40,325 nt of DNA from an uncultured Lachnospiraceae bacterium (GCA_947628705.1 CANRAZ010000018.1:1-40325), one strand, 5' to 3'; counted from the first letter of the stretch, positions 25,668 to 34,675 are shown. Program-made: numbers and translations. The notes: generated by a model from the sequence alone, not told the origin.

Positions 25668-27722
25668 TTATTTCTTTTCGCTTACGATTCTGTAGTAAGC
25701 ATTGCCAGTAGCCTTGTAGGTCAGCGTGTAGAAAATTGCAAATACCAGAATGCTTAGGCATGTCGTAGTAATAAACAGGTTAAAATTGTCTAATGAGAAC
25801 AGCAGCAGGAGCTTCCGAATTATAGGAAACGCAAAGCCAAGGTGCATTATTGCGAAGCCAAGCGGCAGAAAGAAAACAAGCAGCATCTGGGAATTGATAT
25901 TTTTCTTTATTTCGCTTTTCGTCATTCCAACCTTCTGCATGATCTCAAAGCGCGAGCGGTCCTCGTAGCCCTCGGAAACCTGTTTGTAATAAATGATAAG
26001 CACAGTGGCTGAAATAAAGACAAGGCTAAGCAGTATGCCGAGAAAGAAAAGACCTCCGTAAAGACCGTAAAATTCATCACGGCTCTCGGCACGGCTGTCA
26101 AGATTTGTATAATATATTCCGTAAGCATTTTTTTCAGAGTCGGTTTCTCTTACAAACTCGTCTGTTTTCTGCCGTATCTTTTCGCATATAAAGTGTTCCT
26201 GCTGTTTATCGCCCAAAACGTCCAAGCAGTATTCCCATTTTAAAGTAAGCATGTCGTCCTCTCCCTCTTTAAACTCCGTAAGCGGAGCAACGGTTTTTTC
26301 AAAATCGGGAACCACGATGACCATGTAAGGAATGATTTCGGTTGTTGCGAAGTCCTTTTCGGGAAAAGAGCCGGTTTTTTTGACGATGTTTAAAGTCATT
26401 CCGTTTTTTACGGTTAAGCTTTCATATCCGTAGTCCATGCGGCAGCAGTAGATTATGGCCTCATTTTCCGCAAGCTGCTCGTCGGTACTGCAAATTCGGT
26501 TGTAATCTGACAGAGGCATGAAATACAGATTAACCAGCTTGTCAAAGGTATCTGTGCCGAAGCTTTCCAGAGCCTTAGCGTCCACTTCCATCTTATCATC
26601 GTAAAGACAGCCCGCAATATTAGCTATTCGGTAATCCGAGACATTATCGATGTCGGAGGAATTCTCGGCAAGAAGGGTCTGTAAGCTGTTTCTCATTCTG
26701 CCGATGTTTTCGTCACTTGTATATTCCATAGAATTTAAGATGACGGTCAGGTTTATGCTGTGAGGATATATTTCTCTAAGAGACTTTTCCTTTCCGAAAT
26801 AAAGACAGGACGATGAGGTTATCATTACCAGTACCATGGTGGAAAGGATGCAGATGGAGGCAAGCCCCGCCCCGTTTCTTTTCATGCGGTACTTCATCTG
26901 CGCCACAGGCACAAAATGATCAGGCTTGTAGTAGTAGCCCTTGGCCTTCTGTAAAAGCCTGCACAGTACCACTGAGCCGGAAATAAAGATAAGGTAGGTC
27001 GCGGCAATTACCATGATTACCGCGGCATAAAAGTGTACAAGCGCTGAAAGAGGGTTCTTGATCGAAAGGGCGATGTAGTAGGCGGCAGCGAGAATAACGA
27101 CGCCGCCAAAGCCCCAAAGAATATTTCCTTTAGGAGGTTTTTCTCCAACGTTTTCACTGTGGAGCAGGGCAATAGGGTTTGCAAGGTGAACCTGTCTTAG
27201 TCCGTTCAGGAAAATCAGAAGGAAGATCAGCCCGAAAAGCAACAGGCTGTTTTTAACGGACGGCATTGAAACCGAAAAGGAGTATGCGACATCGCCGTTT
27301 AACATGTTTATCAGAAGAAGCTCTGCAAGCTTTGAAAAGGCTATGCCGAGAAAAACGCCTGCAAGGAGGGATATGAAAGCGGTAATTGCTGTCTCCCAGA
27401 GAAGGACAATGCTTACGTTTTTCTTGCTCATGCCCAGAATATTGTAAAGTCCGAATTCCTTTTTCCTTCTGCGGACAAGAAAAGAATTTGAGTAGAAAAG
27501 AAAAACCAGAGAAAAAATGAAGATTATCCGCGAGCCTAAATCGAGCATCGACTTGGCGGTTCTGCCTCCGCTTACATGCTCCAGCAGCTCGCTCGCCGAA
27601 AGGCTTGAAATGATATAATACATCATGACCATTCCTATACATGTGATTATATAGGGAACGTACAGCTTTCTGTTTCTGTTTATGCCCGTAAGGGCAATGC
27701 GGCGGTAAAATCCTTTTTTCAT
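25668..27722 (-). CDS. BceB-type (FtsX family) peptide-resistance ABC permease
   Basis: The 684-residue permease has the BceB layout: an N-terminal membrane segment, FtsX-like membrane blocks including the family-typical SFLVRRRKKEFGLYNILGMSKKN, a large extracytoplasmic domain of about 200 residues (~310-520), and two to three C-terminal segments with another RSRFEIMQKVGMTKSEI-type coupling motif. BceAB transporters sense and remove cell-wall-active peptides such as bacitracin and signal to a paired histidine kinase. It overlaps the upstream ATPase gene by four bases (ATGA). No two-component system is encoded within the window. The peptide specificity is unknown. Confidence 0.92.
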   Translation of the reverse strand: MKKGFYRRIALTGINRNRKLYVPYIITCIGMVMMYYIISSLSASELLEHVSGGRTAKSMLDLGSRIIFIFSLVFLFYSNSFLVRRRKKEFGLYNILGMSKKNVSIVLLWETAITAFISLLAGVFLGIAFSKLAELLLINMLNGDVAYSFSVSMPSVKNSLLLFGLIFLLIFLNGLRQVHLANPIALLHSENVGEKPPKGNILWGFGGVVILAAAYYIALSIKNPLSALVHFYAAVIMVIAATYLIFISGSVVLCRLLQKAKGYYYKPDHFVPVAQMKYRMKRNGAGLASICILSTMVLVMITSSSCLYFGKEKSLREIYPHSINLTVILNSMEYTSDENIGRMRNSLQTLLAENSSDIDNVSDYRIANIAGCLYDDKMEVDAKALESFGTDTFDKLVNLYFMPLSDYNRICSTDEQLAENEAIIYCCRMDYGYESLTVKNGMTLNIVKKTGSFPEKDFATTEIIPYMVIVVPDFEKTVAPLTEFKEGEDDMLTLKWEYCLDVLGDKQQEHFICEKIRQKTDEFVRETDSEKNAYGIYYTNLDSRAESRDEFYGLYGGLFFLGILLSLVFISATVLIIYYKQVSEGYEDRSRFEIMQKVGMTKSEIKKNINSQMLLVFFLPLGFAIMHLGFAFPIIRKLLLLFSLDNFNLFITTTCLSILVFAIFYTLTYKATGNAYYRIVSEKK

Positions 27723-28483
27723 CGTCTGTCACCGCCTGTCGTAAGAATGGTAAGCGTATCTTGGATTTTCTGGTAAAGCTCTTCGTTTGTGCAGTCTCCA
27801 CGGTAAATCTGGTGGAAAACCTCGCCGTCCTTTATAAAAAGAACCCTTCCGGCATGGCTGGCGGCTTTAACCGAATGTGTTACCATAAGTATTGTCTGAC
27901 CGCTTTTGTTTATCTCTCCAAACTGCCTTAAAAGCTCGTCGGTCGATTTGGAATCAAGCGCGCCTGTCGGTTCGTCCGCAAGAATAAGTTTAGGCTCTGT
28001 TATGAGGGCTCGCGCAACGGCGGCGCGCTGCTTCTGTCCTCCCGACACCTCGTAGGGATATTTTTTTAAAATATCCGTGATCCCAAGCTTTTTAGCAATA
28101 GGAACGATTTTATCCTTCATTTCGGAATAGGGTCTGCCTGCAAGGACGAGCGGCAGAAAGATATTATCCTCTAAAGTAAAGGTATCAAGCAGATTGAATT
28201 CCTGAAACACAAAGCCGAGGTTATCCCGTCTGAAAGCGGCTATGTGAGACTCTTTTATTTTGGACAAGTCTTTTCCGTCAAGGATCACGCTGCCTCCTGT
28301 CGGTTCGTCAAGCGCGGCAAGTATGTTCAGAAGCGTTGTTTTGCCGGAGCCGGATTCGCCCATAATAGCTACATATTCTCCGGGTTCAACACTGAAATTT
28401 ACATTTTTTAAGGCCTCTACCCTGTTGCTGCCGAAGCGTGTAAGGTAGGTCTTTTTTAATCCGTTTACTTCAAGAATGCTCAT
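27719..28483 (-). CDS. BceA-type ABC transporter ATPase
   Basis: The 254-residue ATPase partners the FtsX-type permease encoded directly downstream. Walker A is GESGSGKTT (42-50), the signature VSGGQKQR lies at 146-153, and Walker B LILADEP at 166-172 with the MacB/BceA-typical GALDSKS following. The wording [21 protein letters not shown] is typical of the BceA subgroup. The start ATG has GGAGG upstream on the minus strand. It is the first gene of a two-gene unit reading leftward. Confidence 0.94.
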   Translation of the reverse strand: MSILEVNGLKKTYLTRFGSNRVEALKNVNFSVEPGEYVAIMGESGSGKTTLLNILAALDEPTGGSVILDGKDLSKIKESHIAAFRRDNLGFVFQEFNLLDTFTLEDNIFLPLVLAGRPYSEMKDKIVPIAKKLGITDILKKYPYEVSGGQKQRAAVARALITEPKLILADEPTGALDSKSTDELLRQFGEINKSGQTILMVTHSVKAASHAGRVLFIKDGEVFHQIYRGDCTNEELYQKIQDTLTILTTGGDRR

Positions 28484-28795
28484 TGCATCTTACCTCCGTT
28501 TTATAAATTTAACTTCGGTGAAATATTAGCAGAAAGCTCCGGCCGGCTGCCATAGAAACGTCTTACGTTTTCGGGCGATAAACTTACATTTTTGTAAGAC
28601 GGCATTTATTTGACGTTCTGTTAAACTATATCACAAAGACGTCAGTGCCGCCATTGTTTAATTATATTCTTTTTTACGGATAAGAAACCTCAAAGAGCTG
28701 TACCTTGGCATTGGTTTTGCTGTGCTTTAGTGACGCATGCAGCGGCAGGACTTGGAATTAAGAGCGGAAACCGAAGTAAATCTACAGCTAAAATC
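28484..28795. other. Divergent intergenic region, no gene seen
   Basis: This stretch separates the leftward transporter operon from the rightward gdpP unit. Apart from the operator-like repeats and the gdpP promoter at its right end, I see no convincing open frame, RNA gene or terminator in it. Confidence 0.5.
28559..28601 (-). promoter_or_regulatory. Operator-like repeats upstream of the BceAB-type genes
   Basis: CTTACA (28583-28588) and TGTAAG (28593-28598) form a palindrome with a TTTT centre. A related half-site CGTCTTAC lies at 28559-28566, and the whole block ends in GTAAGACG, so CGTCTTAC and GTAAGACG are inverted repeats 27 bases apart. A possible -10 (TAATAT on the minus strand, near 28525-28530) lies downstream without a good -35, as expected for an activator-dependent promoter. 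Binding by a BceR-like response regulator is inferred. Confidence 0.5.
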
Positions 28796-28824
28796 TTGAA
28801 AAACCACATTCCCTGTGTTATGAT
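28796..28824 (+). promoter_or_regulatory. Promoter of the gdpP-rplI-dnaB unit
   Basis: TTGAAA (28796-28801) and TATGAT (28819-28824) are 17 bases apart, about 80 bases upstream of the gdpP start. Confidence 0.7.
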
Positions 28825-28903
28825 ATTTTCGTAGTTTTGTGCGTAAGGCAAGCGGTATGTATCGGAACGGATAAAAGTCACGCACAGCTGTGAAAGGAAC
28901 GAT

Positions 28904-30949
28904 ATGAAATTAACCAGATTTAGATTTTACATGCTTTTGCCGATAATCGGTACGCTTCTTCTGTTTGCTGCCGACGCCTTGGCGGCGGCTCTCGTAAAGA
29001 ACGAGGCTGTCACGCTCATTGTTTTCAGCAGCACGGCGATTTACCTTGCCTTTTTGTGTATAGCGTCAGTGATAATCTACGGCAGAATGAAGCGTGATAT
29101 TGTCAAGGCGGCAGTCGGATTTAATGAAATACTTGAGCAGATTCTCAAAATGCTTGCTGTTCCTTACGCAATTATGGACATGAAGGGCGGCATACTCTGG
29201 GCCAATTACGAAATGCATGACTTGATTGATATAGTCAAAAAGGGCAGTAACGAAATGACGGATCTGGTGCCGGGGATCCTTAAGATGAAGCTGCCGACAT
29301 TGAGCGACGACGTCGTTTTCAGGACAAAGCTCGGCGAACGCAGCTATAAGGTTGTGATGTCTGCGATGGAATCCGAGCCGTTTGACGATACTTTGAATAT
29401 TTTGGCGGATGTAGACGGAATTGAAAAGCAGAACCTTATCAGCCTTTATTTTTATGATGAGACGGAGCTTGAAGTTTACCGTCTGGAAAATTATAACCAG
29501 CAGATGATTATCGGACTTCTTTACATTGATAATTACGACGAGGTCCTTGACGTTGTTGACGAGGTAAAGCGTTCCCTGCTTTCCGCGCTGGTTGACAGAA
29601 AGATTAACAAGTACATGACTCACATGAACGCAGTCATTAAAAAGCTGGAAAAGGACAAATATCTTTTTGTATTTCAGAAAAAATATCTTGAAGAGGTCAA
29701 ACAGACCTCGAAGGTACTTCTTGAAGAGGTTAAAAAGATTAATTCAGGCAAGACGGAGAGCGATATTACAATTAGCATGGGACTTGGAATTGCGGAATCC
29801 GACTATGCTAAAAGCTACGAGTACGCAAGGGCGGCGATAGACCTTGCGCTCGGCCGTGGCGGCGATCAGGTTGTAATTAAAAACGGCGACGATATTACTT
29901 ACATCGGAGGCAAGAGCGCATCTATTGAAAAAAGCACGAGAGTTACGGCGAGAGTCAAGGCTCATGCCTTGAGAGAGCTTATAGAAGCCCATGAAAATAT
30001 TCTTATTATGGGACATTCAATAGGAGATGTGGATTCGCTCGGTTCGGCAGTAGGCGTATACAGAATCGCAAGAGTATTGGGCAAAAATGCGCACATTGTA
30101 ATCAATGAGATAAATTCCTCGCTCAGACCGATGATAAGCAGGTTCTTTGATAATCCTGATTATCCTGCCGACATGTTTGTGGGAAACCTGGCCGCACAGG
30201 AGCTTGCGGATAAGGAATCGATTTTGGTTGTGGTAGACGTGAACAGGCCTGCGCATACGGAGTGTCCGGAGCTGTTTGATATGATTCCTACCGTAATCGT
30301 ACTGGATCACCACAGGGTTGCAGGAGATTCTGTAAAGCACGCCGTGCTTTCTTACATTGAACCGTATGCTTCGTCAGCCAGTGAAATGGTAGCGGAGATT
30401 TTGCAGTATATAGGCGAGGAGCTTAAGCTTAAGCCGCTGGAAGCGGAAGCTCTTTATGCCGGGATTATGATTGATACAAACAACTTCCTTACAAAGACCG
30501 GCGTAAGAACCTTTGAGGCTGCGGCATATCTCCGTAAAAACGGTGTTGACGTTACCAGAATAAGAAAAGCGTTCAGGGCGGACATGACGGAGTATGTCAC
30601 AAAGGCGGCGGCGATTACGTCTACGGAAATCTTTATGGACGGGTATGCCTTTGCAAAATGTTCGTCTGAGGGCATAGAGGCGCCGACCGTGCTTGGGGCG
30701 CAGGTGGCTAACGAGCTTCTGGAAATCACGGGGATAAAGGCATCGTTCGTATTTACCGAGTACAGAGATAAAATTTTTATAAGCGCGCGTTCGATAGACG
30801 AGCTCAACGTTCAGGTGGTTATGGAGAAAATAGGCGGCGGCGGACACATGAATGTTGCCGGCGCGCAGCTTGAAAACTGTACGATCGAGCAGGCAATGGA
30901 CAAGGTTAAAAACGTGCTTGCCGAAATGTCTGTCGGCGGAGATCTGTAA
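28904..30949 (+). CDS. gdpP: Cyclic-di-AMP phosphodiesterase, GdpP family
   Basis: It hydrolyses the second messenger c-di-AMP. The 681-residue protein has the GdpP order: two N-terminal membrane segments (about 8-30 and 38-60), a PAS-like domain (~85-150), a degenerate GGDEF domain (~190-325), and a C-terminal DHH/DHHA1 phosphoesterase. Catalytic motifs are MGHSIGDVDSLG (~368-379, with the paired aspartates), VVVDVNRP (~445), LDHHR (~467) and GGGGHMNVAGAQ (~643). It precedes rplI and dnaB, the conserved Firmicutes order. GAAAGGAA precedes the ATG. Confidence 0.95.
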   Translation: MKLTRFRFYMLLPIIGTLLLFAADALAAALVKNEAVTLIVFSSTAIYLAFLCIASVIIYGRMKRDIVKAAVGFNEILEQILKMLAVPYAIMDMKGGILWANYEMHDLIDIVKKGSNEMTDLVPGILKMKLPTLSDDVVFRTKLGERSYKVVMSAMESEPFDDTLNILADVDGIEKQNLISLYFYDETELEVYRLENYNQQMIIGLLYIDNYDEVLDVVDEVKRSLLSALVDRKINKYMTHMNAVIKKLEKDKYLFVFQKKYLEEVKQTSKVLLEEVKKINSGKTESDITISMGLGIAESDYAKSYEYARAAIDLALGRGGDQVVIKNGDDITYIGGKSASIEKSTRVTARVKAHALRELIEAHENILIMGHSIGDVDSLGSAVGVYRIARVLGKNAHIVINEINSSLRPMISRFFDNPDYPADMFVGNLAAQELADKESILVVVDVNRPAHTECPELFDMIPTVIVLDHHRVAGDSVKHAVLSYIEPYASSASEMVAEILQYIGEELKLKPLEAEALYAGIMIDTNNFLTKTGVRTFEAAAYLRKNGVDVTRIRKAFRADMTEYVTKAAAITSTEIFMDGYAFAKCSSEGIEAPTVLGAQVANELLEITGIKASFVFTEYRDKIFISARSIDELNVQVVMEKIGGGGHMNVAGAQLENCTIEQAMDKVKNVLAEMSVGGDL

Positions 30950-31173
30950 GAAACGCTCGGTTAAAGCCGCAGCAGTGCGTTGGCTTTGGCAGGGTTGACG
31001 GGCGCGTAGAGTTAATGAGCGTTTGGGAAAAGCCGGCAAAGGTGGCGAAAGTTAGAATACGAAAGCGCATGGCTTGCCGTAAGGTCTTGTAAAAGAGTGG
31101 GAACGCTCAAGGGGATGATTGCACGCCGGGGATAAAAAATATAGTTGTAAATGTTTATGCAGGAGGCTTTAAA

Positions 31174-31617
31174 ATGGAAGTTATTTTGTTAAAGGACGTT
31201 AAATCATTAGGAAAAGCGGACGAGATCGTTAATGTAAGCGACGGATATGCCAGAAATTTTCTGCTCCATAAGGGACTTGGAGTGGAGGCTACTCCTAAAA
31301 ATCTTAACGACCTTAAGCTGAAGAAACAGGGAGAGGCGAAGATTGCAGCCGAACAGCTTGCGGAAGCACAGTCTCTTGGAACAAAAATCAATGCAAGTGA
31401 GATCACGGTTAAAATAAAGCTTGGAGAAAACGGAAGGGCGTTTGGGGCTGTCTCCGCCAAAGAGGTAAGCGAGGCAATAAAAAATCAGCTCAATCTTGAT
31501 ATTGACAAGAAAAAGCTGATAATGAATCCGTTTAAGGACAGCGGGACGTTTACCGTAGGGGTTAAGCTTCATCCTAAGGTTACGGCGGAGCTTAAATGCA
31601 ATGTAGTAAGCGAGTAA
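31174..31617 (+). CDS. rplI: 50S ribosomal protein L9
   Basis: The 147-residue protein matches L9. The N-terminal RNA-binding domain reads [21 protein letters not shown] with the signature [13 protein letters not shown]. It continues into the long connecting helix ([23 protein letters not shown]) and the C-terminal domain ([21 protein letters not shown]). AGGAGG precedes the ATG. It lies 224 bases behind gdpP; I saw no terminator in that gap, so cotranscription is possible. Confidence 0.97.
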   Translation: MEVILLKDVKSLGKADEIVNVSDGYARNFLLHKGLGVEATPKNLNDLKLKKQGEAKIAAEQLAEAQSLGTKINASEITVKIKLGENGRAFGAVSAKEVSEAIKNQLNLDIDKKKLIMNPFKDSGTFTVGVKLHPKVTAELKCNVVSE

Positions 31618-31657
31618 TAGCTGTACGCTGTGCAACAAACCATAGGAGGACGCCGCA

Positions 31658-33001
31658 GTGGATGAAAATCTGATAAAAAGAGTTATGCCGCACAATGAAG
31701 AGGCTGAAAGAACCGTTATAGGCTCAATGATAATGGATAAACAGGCTATCGTTTCTGCAATGGATATCCTCACTAAGGACGATTTTTATGAAAAGAAGCT
31801 GGGGGTTATTTTTGAGACCATTCTCCAGATGTACAGAGACGGAACGGAAACTGATATTGTTACCCTTCAGGACAGGCTGAAGTCCTCTGATATACCTGAG
31901 GAATATACATCGTTAGAGTACCTGTCTGATTTGGTCCAGTTTGTCACGACCTCGGCAATGGCGGAGGATTATGCAAAAATTGTAAGGGAAAAATCTCTTT
32001 TGAGGCAGTTCATAAAAATTTCAGAGACGTCTGTAAATTCCTGTTATCTTAATAAGGAAAGCGTCGAAAACCTGTTTGGAAAAGCCGAAAAGGACATGTT
32101 TGAGATTTTTCAGAAGGCAACAGTTACAAAGGATATGACTTCGATAAGCAATGTTGTGATGGAAAGCCTTAATGCTATCGAAAAGGCGTCTAAAAGCACA
32201 GGGGCTGTGACAGGAATTGCAACGGGCTTTTTGGATCTTGATTATAAAACTGCAGGTCTTCAGCCTTCTGATCTTGTTTTGATTGCAGCCAGACCTTCTA
32301 TGGGCAAAACGGCGTTTGTTTTGAACATTGCGGAGCATATGGCAATTAAAAACGGCAATACTACGGCGATATTTTCTCTGGAAATGTCAAAAAGCCAGCT
32401 TGTAAACCGTCTTCTCTCAATGCATTCGCGCGTAGATGCTCAGAAAATACGTACAGGGAAGCTTGATGATAAAGAGTGGGCTGATTTGATGGAAAGCGCA
32501 AGGGTGATAGGAGGCTCTTCGCTGATTATAGACGATACTCCGGGAATTTCTGTCAACGAGCTTCGCTCCAAGTGCAGAAAGCTTAAGCTTGAAAAAGACC
32601 TTAAAGTAGTGATAATAGACTACATACAGTTAATGACCGGAGGAAGAAGGGCTGAGTCCAGACAACAGGAAATTTCTGAAATTTCACGCTCCCTTAAAGC
32701 TATAGCAAGGGAAATAAACTGCCCTGTAATAGCGCTCAGCCAGCTTTCGCGCGAGGTCGAAAAAAGACCGGATAAAAGACCGATTCTTTCGGATTTACGT
32801 GAATCCGGCGCAATTGAGCAGGATGCAGACGTCGTAATGTTCATATACAGAGACGAGTATTACACGAAGGAAAAAAGCAGCTGTCCCGGAGAGGCTGAGA
32901 TAATAATAAGCAAACAGAGAAACGGCCCAATCGGGACGGTTCATCTTAAGTGGCTTCCGGAATATACAAAATTTGTAAATTTGCAGAGAAAGCAAGATTA
33001 G
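31658..33001 (+). CDS. dnaB: Replicative DNA helicase
   Basis: The hexameric helicase that unwinds DNA at the replication fork. The 447-residue protein has the N-terminal domain (MPHNEEAERTVIGSMIMD) and the RecA-like C-terminal domain. Walker A is in ARPSMGKTAFVLN (~210), followed by FSLEMSKSQLVNRLLS, Walker B VVIIDYIQLM and the family-typical ALSQLSREVEKRPDKRPILSDLRESG. The start is GTG 31658, with GGAGG eight bases upstream. A terminator follows directly. Confidence 0.97.
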   Translation: MDENLIKRVMPHNEEAERTVIGSMIMDKQAIVSAMDILTKDDFYEKKLGVIFETILQMYRDGTETDIVTLQDRLKSSDIPEEYTSLEYLSDLVQFVTTSAMAEDYAKIVREKSLLRQFIKISETSVNSCYLNKESVENLFGKAEKDMFEIFQKATVTKDMTSISNVVMESLNAIEKASKSTGAVTGIATGFLDLDYKTAGLQPSDLVLIAARPSMGKTAFVLNIAEHMAIKNGNTTAIFSLEMSKSQLVNRLLSMHSRVDAQKIRTGKLDDKEWADLMESARVIGGSSLIIDDTPGISVNELRSKCRKLKLEKDLKVVIIDYIQLMTGGRRAESRQQEISEISRSLKAIAREINCPVIALSQLSREVEKRPDKRPILSDLRESGAIEQDADVVMFIYRDEYYTKEKSSCPGEAEIIISKQRNGPIGTVHLKWLPEYTKFVNLQRKQD

Positions 33002-33008
33002 ATAAAAG

Positions 33009-33034
33009 GCAGCGGTTTTCCCCGCTGCTTTTTT
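33009..33034 (+). terminator. Terminator after dnaB
   Basis: GCAGCGG (33009-33015) pairs with CCGCTGC (33022-33028), followed by six Ts, and upstream A residues can extend the stem into the T-run. Confidence 0.9.
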
Positions 33035-33225
33035 ATGCGCTGTGTTTTTATGAGAATGTTTAATTATGCCCTCCTGTAATTCGGAAGCAGAGCGGGGCGC
33101 CTGAAAATAATGTCTGTTTGTGAAATATCTTGAGGATAAAAAATCAGGAAGTTCAGTTTTTTCTACAGATTTTACGAATAGAGTGTTTTATACTTATAGT
33201 CGATTTAATTTTGTGGAGGTGCGTA

Positions 33226-33966
33226 ATGGGAGAGAGAAAATACCTTATGGCAGATGTTGCAAAAAAACTGGACATACCGCCGTATATGCTTAGATACTAT
33301 GAAGATGCTCTTGCGATAAATATACCAAGAAATGAGAGAGGTCTGCGGTATTATAGAAAGCAGGAGATAGAGTTATTCACATCTGTAATGAATCTCAGAC
33401 AAAAAGGATTTGATATTGCATCAATACGCATGGTGCTTGACGATATCCACAGGATTGAGAAGCTTCCTCCTGACAAACTGCTTGAGCTGCGCGATAAGCT
33501 GGATGCGGTCATGGGAAAGAGAAGCCTTGACGACGGAGAACAGGTGATAGACAGTATAGGAGAAGCTGTCACGGGAAAAGAGAGTGAAAATAACCTTATT
33601 AAGAAAAAATTTGCTTCAGGGAGCAGGGGGAATTTTGAAAGCTCGGAGCTTTCAACCGTGCAAAGGACAAATGCTCCTGAAAATGCAAAAAGCAGCAGCG
33701 GTGAAATTTTGAGCGCGGAAGATAAGATGCAGCAGTTCAGGAATATTATGACAGGCATTGTCCTTGATGCGCTTAAAATGAATAATGAGGATTTAGGACA
33801 GCGTATCAAATATACCGTAACGGATTCAGTGGTTAAGGAAATGAGTTATTTAATGAAGAAACAGGACGAAACCTCGGAGGAACGGTTTAAGAGCATAGAT
33901 AAAAGACTCAGAGAGGTCTGCGCCGCCTCAGAGAAAAATAAGGTTATAAATAAAAAAGAAAAATAA
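33226..33966 (+). CDS. MerR-type transcriptional regulator with C-terminal coiled coil
   Basis: The 246-residue protein opens with a MerR winged-helix domain (about 1-72): YLMADVAKKLDIPPYMLRYYEDAL, then NERGLRYYRKQEIELFTSVMNLRQKGFDIASIRMVL. Instead of a short effector domain it has a Ser/Glu/Lys-rich central linker (~110-175) and a helical C-terminus that may form a coiled coil. This shape recalls chromosome- or DNA-structure-associated MerR relatives such as RacA, as well as orphan regulators; the effector is unknown. ATG 33226 is chosen because GGAGG (33215-33219) lies six bases upstream, whereas the frame is open from 33130 without such a site. No cysteine pattern for metal sensing is visible. 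Confidence 0.8.
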   Translation: MGERKYLMADVAKKLDIPPYMLRYYEDALAINIPRNERGLRYYRKQEIELFTSVMNLRQKGFDIASIRMVLDDIHRIEKLPPDKLLELRDKLDAVMGKRSLDDGEQVIDSIGEAVTGKESENNLIKKKFASGSRGNFESSELSTVQRTNAPENAKSSSGEILSAEDKMQQFRNIMTGIVLDALKMNNEDLGQRIKYTVTDSVVKEMSYLMKKQDETSEERFKSIDKRLREVCAASEKNKVINKKEK

Positions 33967-33999
33967 TGCTTGTGAGTAAAAGGAATAAAAGGGCAAATA

Positions 34000-34027
34000 A
34001 AAAAGGGATGCTGAGACATCCCTTTTT
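34000..34027. terminator. Bidirectional terminator between the MerR gene and the ferredoxin gene
   Basis: AAAAAGGGATG (34000-34010) and CATCCCTTTTT (34017-34027) form an 11-base-pair stem with a six-base loop. The A- and T-runs on both sides allow it to serve both convergent genes. Confidence 0.88.
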
Positions 34028-34049
34028 ATGTAAACCAAATCAACGGGTC

Positions 34050-34220
34050 TTACGGCTCTGAAATTGACTCTGTAGGGCATGCGCTTGCACACGCTCCGCA
34101 TTCAATACAAGCATCTGCATCAATAACAAACTGGCTGTCACCCTCAGAAATAGCTCCTACAGGGCACTCCGCAGCACATGCGCCGCAAGAAACACATCCG
34201 TCATTAATCTTATATGCCAT
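34050..34220 (-). CDS. Clostridial-type 2[4Fe-4S] ferredoxin
   Basis: A 56-residue ferredoxin, easily missed because it is short. It starts MAYKINDGCVSCGACAAECP. Cluster one uses Cys9, 12, 15 with Cys48 crossing over, and cluster two uses Cys38, 41, 44 with Cys19 crossing over (C-x2-C-x2-C-x3-C-P twice). TAAGGAGG lies eight bases upstream on the minus strand. It has its own promoter and shares the bidirectional terminator at 34000-34027. It is a likely electron carrier for the PorCDAB enzyme encoded in the same window and for other anaerobic redox enzymes. Confidence 0.95.
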   Translation of the reverse strand: MAYKINDGCVSCGACAAECPVGAISEGDSQFVIDADACIECGACASACPTESISEP

Positions 34221-34254
34221 TTGTAATTCCTCCTTATAAACTGGTGATAAACAA

Positions 34255-34283
34255 ATTGTACATTAAAAGCATTTTAAATACAA
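34255..34283 (-). promoter_or_regulatory. Promoter of the ferredoxin gene
   Basis: On the minus strand TTGTAT (34283-34278) and TACAAT (34260-34255) are separated by 17 bases, about 35 bases upstream of the start codon. Confidence 0.7.
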
Positions 34284-34495
34284 GTTCTATTTTTTGAAAA
34301 AAACAAAACAGTGCATATATTATAATAGAAAAATGATGGGACCGCATTATTTCATAAATAATTCTATGGCAAACCCTTAATAAAAAATTAAAAATTTGGA
34401 AAAAATTTTCCTGCTTTGTGCCGTAAAGCCTTGTAATTCGGGAATCTGAAACATTTTTGTAAGAAAATGTAATGCCTTTTTAATAATTTCCGATA
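34284..34495. other. AT-rich intergenic region, no gene seen
   Basis: This stretch lies between the divergent ferredoxin and mecA promoters. It holds A- and T-tracts and a short inverted repeat near 34450-34470 (ACATTTT and AAAATGT). A TATAAT-like block near 34320 has no convincing -35 partner. I see no open frame worth calling. Confidence 0.5.
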
Positions 34496-34524
34496 TTGAC
34501 TAAAACGCGTTGTTCATTTATACT
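34496..34524 (+). promoter_or_regulatory. Promoter of mecA
   Basis: TTGACT (34496-34501) and TATACT (34519-34524) are separated by 17 bases. The transcript should start near 34531, giving a leader of about 140 bases. Confidence 0.8.
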
Positions 34525-34549
34525 CACCTTATCAGGGAATGTAAAAAAC

Positions 34550-34675
34550 ATGACACGGAGGTCAAAAAACGGCTGCACGGATTCAGGAGAGGGCTGTGCA
34601 GGGGCTTCCAGTCAATTATTGCACAGCGCTTCGGGTTTAGCGTGTCGATGTGCAATAAGGAGGTGTGTTTTATGA
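34550..34675 (+). CDS. Possible leader peptide overlapping mecA (41 codons)
   Basis: ATG 34550 opens a 41-codon frame starting MTRRSKNGCTDSGEGCAG and containing five cysteines. Its TGA stop (34673-34675) overlaps the mecA start codon as ATGA. Upstream AGGGA (34534-34538) is a weak ribosome site with 11-base spacing. The frame crosses all the hairpins of the leader. It may be a translated, regulatory leader or only a chance open frame. Confidence 0.35.
   Translation: MTRRSKNGCTDSGEGCAGASSQLLHSASGLACRCAIRRCVL
34573..34658 (+). promoter_or_regulatory. Structured mecA leader with mutually exclusive hairpins
   Basis: Three alternative stems can be drawn. CTGCAC (34573-34578) can pair with GTGCAG (34596-34601). 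GCTGTGCA (34593-34600) can pair with TGCACAGC (34620-34627). TTATTGCACA (34616-34625) can pair with TGTGCAATAA (34649-34658), with an inner CGCT/AGCG stem. The second stem excludes both others. The last stem ends on the first bases of the mecA ribosome site (AAGGAGG, 34657-34663), so switching could affect translation. Confidence 0.5.

Noticed and set aside
31019-31173. Possible separate promoter or RNA element before rplI
   Set aside because: No -35/-10 pair with acceptable spacing and no stable hairpin could be found by eye in the gap after gdpP.
34510-34671. In-frame N-terminal extension of MecA starting at 34510
   Set aside because: It overlaps the -10 region of the predicted promoter, so it would lie partly outside the transcript. 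The family N-terminus MKIEKISDN begins at 34672 behind a strong ribosome site.
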